DNA of 6,307 bases, from the NCBI GenBank assembly GCA_003452185.1, contig DMJJ01000501.1, forward strand, positions 1-6,307, given 5' to 3'. Positions 6,038 through 6,307 of this stretch are shown here, in pieces; the first letter of the stretch is position 1, and each line of letters starts with the position of its first letter. Below the pieces are notes generated by a model. That model was not told the DNA's origin. It searched no databases and was given only the letters and a program-made list of their open reading frames with translations. The stretch comes from Verrucomicrobiales bacterium (GTDB lineage Bacteria > Verrucomicrobiota > Verrucomicrobiia > Limisphaerales > UBA11320). Position numbers and translations under genes: made by a program.

Positions 6038-6307
6038 CTAGGGACCCTGGAGCGGGTGCTGGGCGAGGCGATACTCCTCCACGGGCTGGCCTCCGATGAG
6101 GTGCTCCTGGAGAATCCTTTCAAGCACCTCAGGGGTGCAGGAGTGATACCAGACCCCGTCGGGGTAGATCACCGCGATGGGGCCCCGCCCGCAGATCTGC
6201 AGGCAGTTGGCCTTGGTGCGAAAAACCGTGCCCGCCGGCGCGGCGAGGCCCAGTTCCTTCAGCCGCCGCTTCAGGTACTCCCACGACTCGAGGCTCTTTC
6301 CCCGGTC
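6038..6307 (-). CDS. Thioredoxin-like [2Fe-2S] ferredoxin (partial)
   Basis: The minus strand is open from the window edge to a TAG at 6038-6040, giving the last 89 residues; the N-terminus lies beyond 6307. The segment reads TKANCLQICGRGPIAVIYPD and then GVWYHSCTPEVLERILQEHL, ending with IGGQPVEEYRL. This is the C-terminal half of the thioredoxin-fold ferredoxin family (as in Aquifex Fd and the Shethna protein). The Cys35-x3-Cys39 pair (numbered within the fragment) supplies two cluster ligands; the first two, usually in a C-x(~12)-C pattern, should lie in the missing part. Cys57 is probably not a ligand. The protein would be a small cytoplasmic electron carrier; its redox partners are unknown. 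Its stop is 17 bases from the ruvB stop on the opposite strand, too tight for separate terminators, so the two transcripts probably overlap. Confidence 0.92.
   Translation of the reverse strand, partial: DRGKSLESWEYLKRRLKELGLAAPAGTVFRTKANCLQICGRGPIAVIYPDGVWYHSCTPEVLERILQEHLIGGQPVEEYRLAQHPLQGP

Overview
The window is GC-rich bacterial chromosome, densely coding, with strong use of GGG glycine codons. No mobile element, tRNA, rRNA or CRISPR is visible. The best guess for the host is the Verrucomicrobiota or the wider PVC group. This rests on the character of the RuvB sequence, on a secreted protein of a type I associate with PVC genomes, and on the YncE/phosphoesterase fusion. It is an impression from protein character, not a computed placement.

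Layout from left to right. Positions 47-1015 (minus) encode a secreted protein of unknown function. Positions 1129-1497 (minus) encode a stand-alone response-regulator receiver domain. Positions 1601-4312 (plus), divergent from the receiver, encode a large exported protein with an N-terminal YncE-like beta-propeller and a C-terminal PF04185-type phosphoesterase. Positions 4313-4466 separate convergent genes and hold three consecutive hairpins; the middle one looks like a bidirectional terminator. Positions 4467-4838 (minus) encode a 123-residue protein whose core resembles the C-terminal domain of eukaryotic FBXO31 and EXECUTER proteins. Positions 4839-5000 are a divergent promoter region with a good sigma70-like promoter on the minus strand, a G-quadruplex motif and a competing hairpin. 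Positions 5001-6020 (plus) encode RuvB. Positions 6038-6307 (minus) are the C-terminal part of a thioredoxin-like [2Fe-2S] ferredoxin whose N-terminus lies beyond the window.

The genes do not form an obvious pathway. The two leftmost genes share a strand and could be co-transcribed, with a 113-base gap. The other genes alternate in direction and are probably separate transcription units. ruvB stands without ruvA or ruvC in view. I see no clear multi-gene novel system. The items most worth a second look are the FBXO31-like small protein, its predicted leaderless transcript, and the G-rich ruvB leader.
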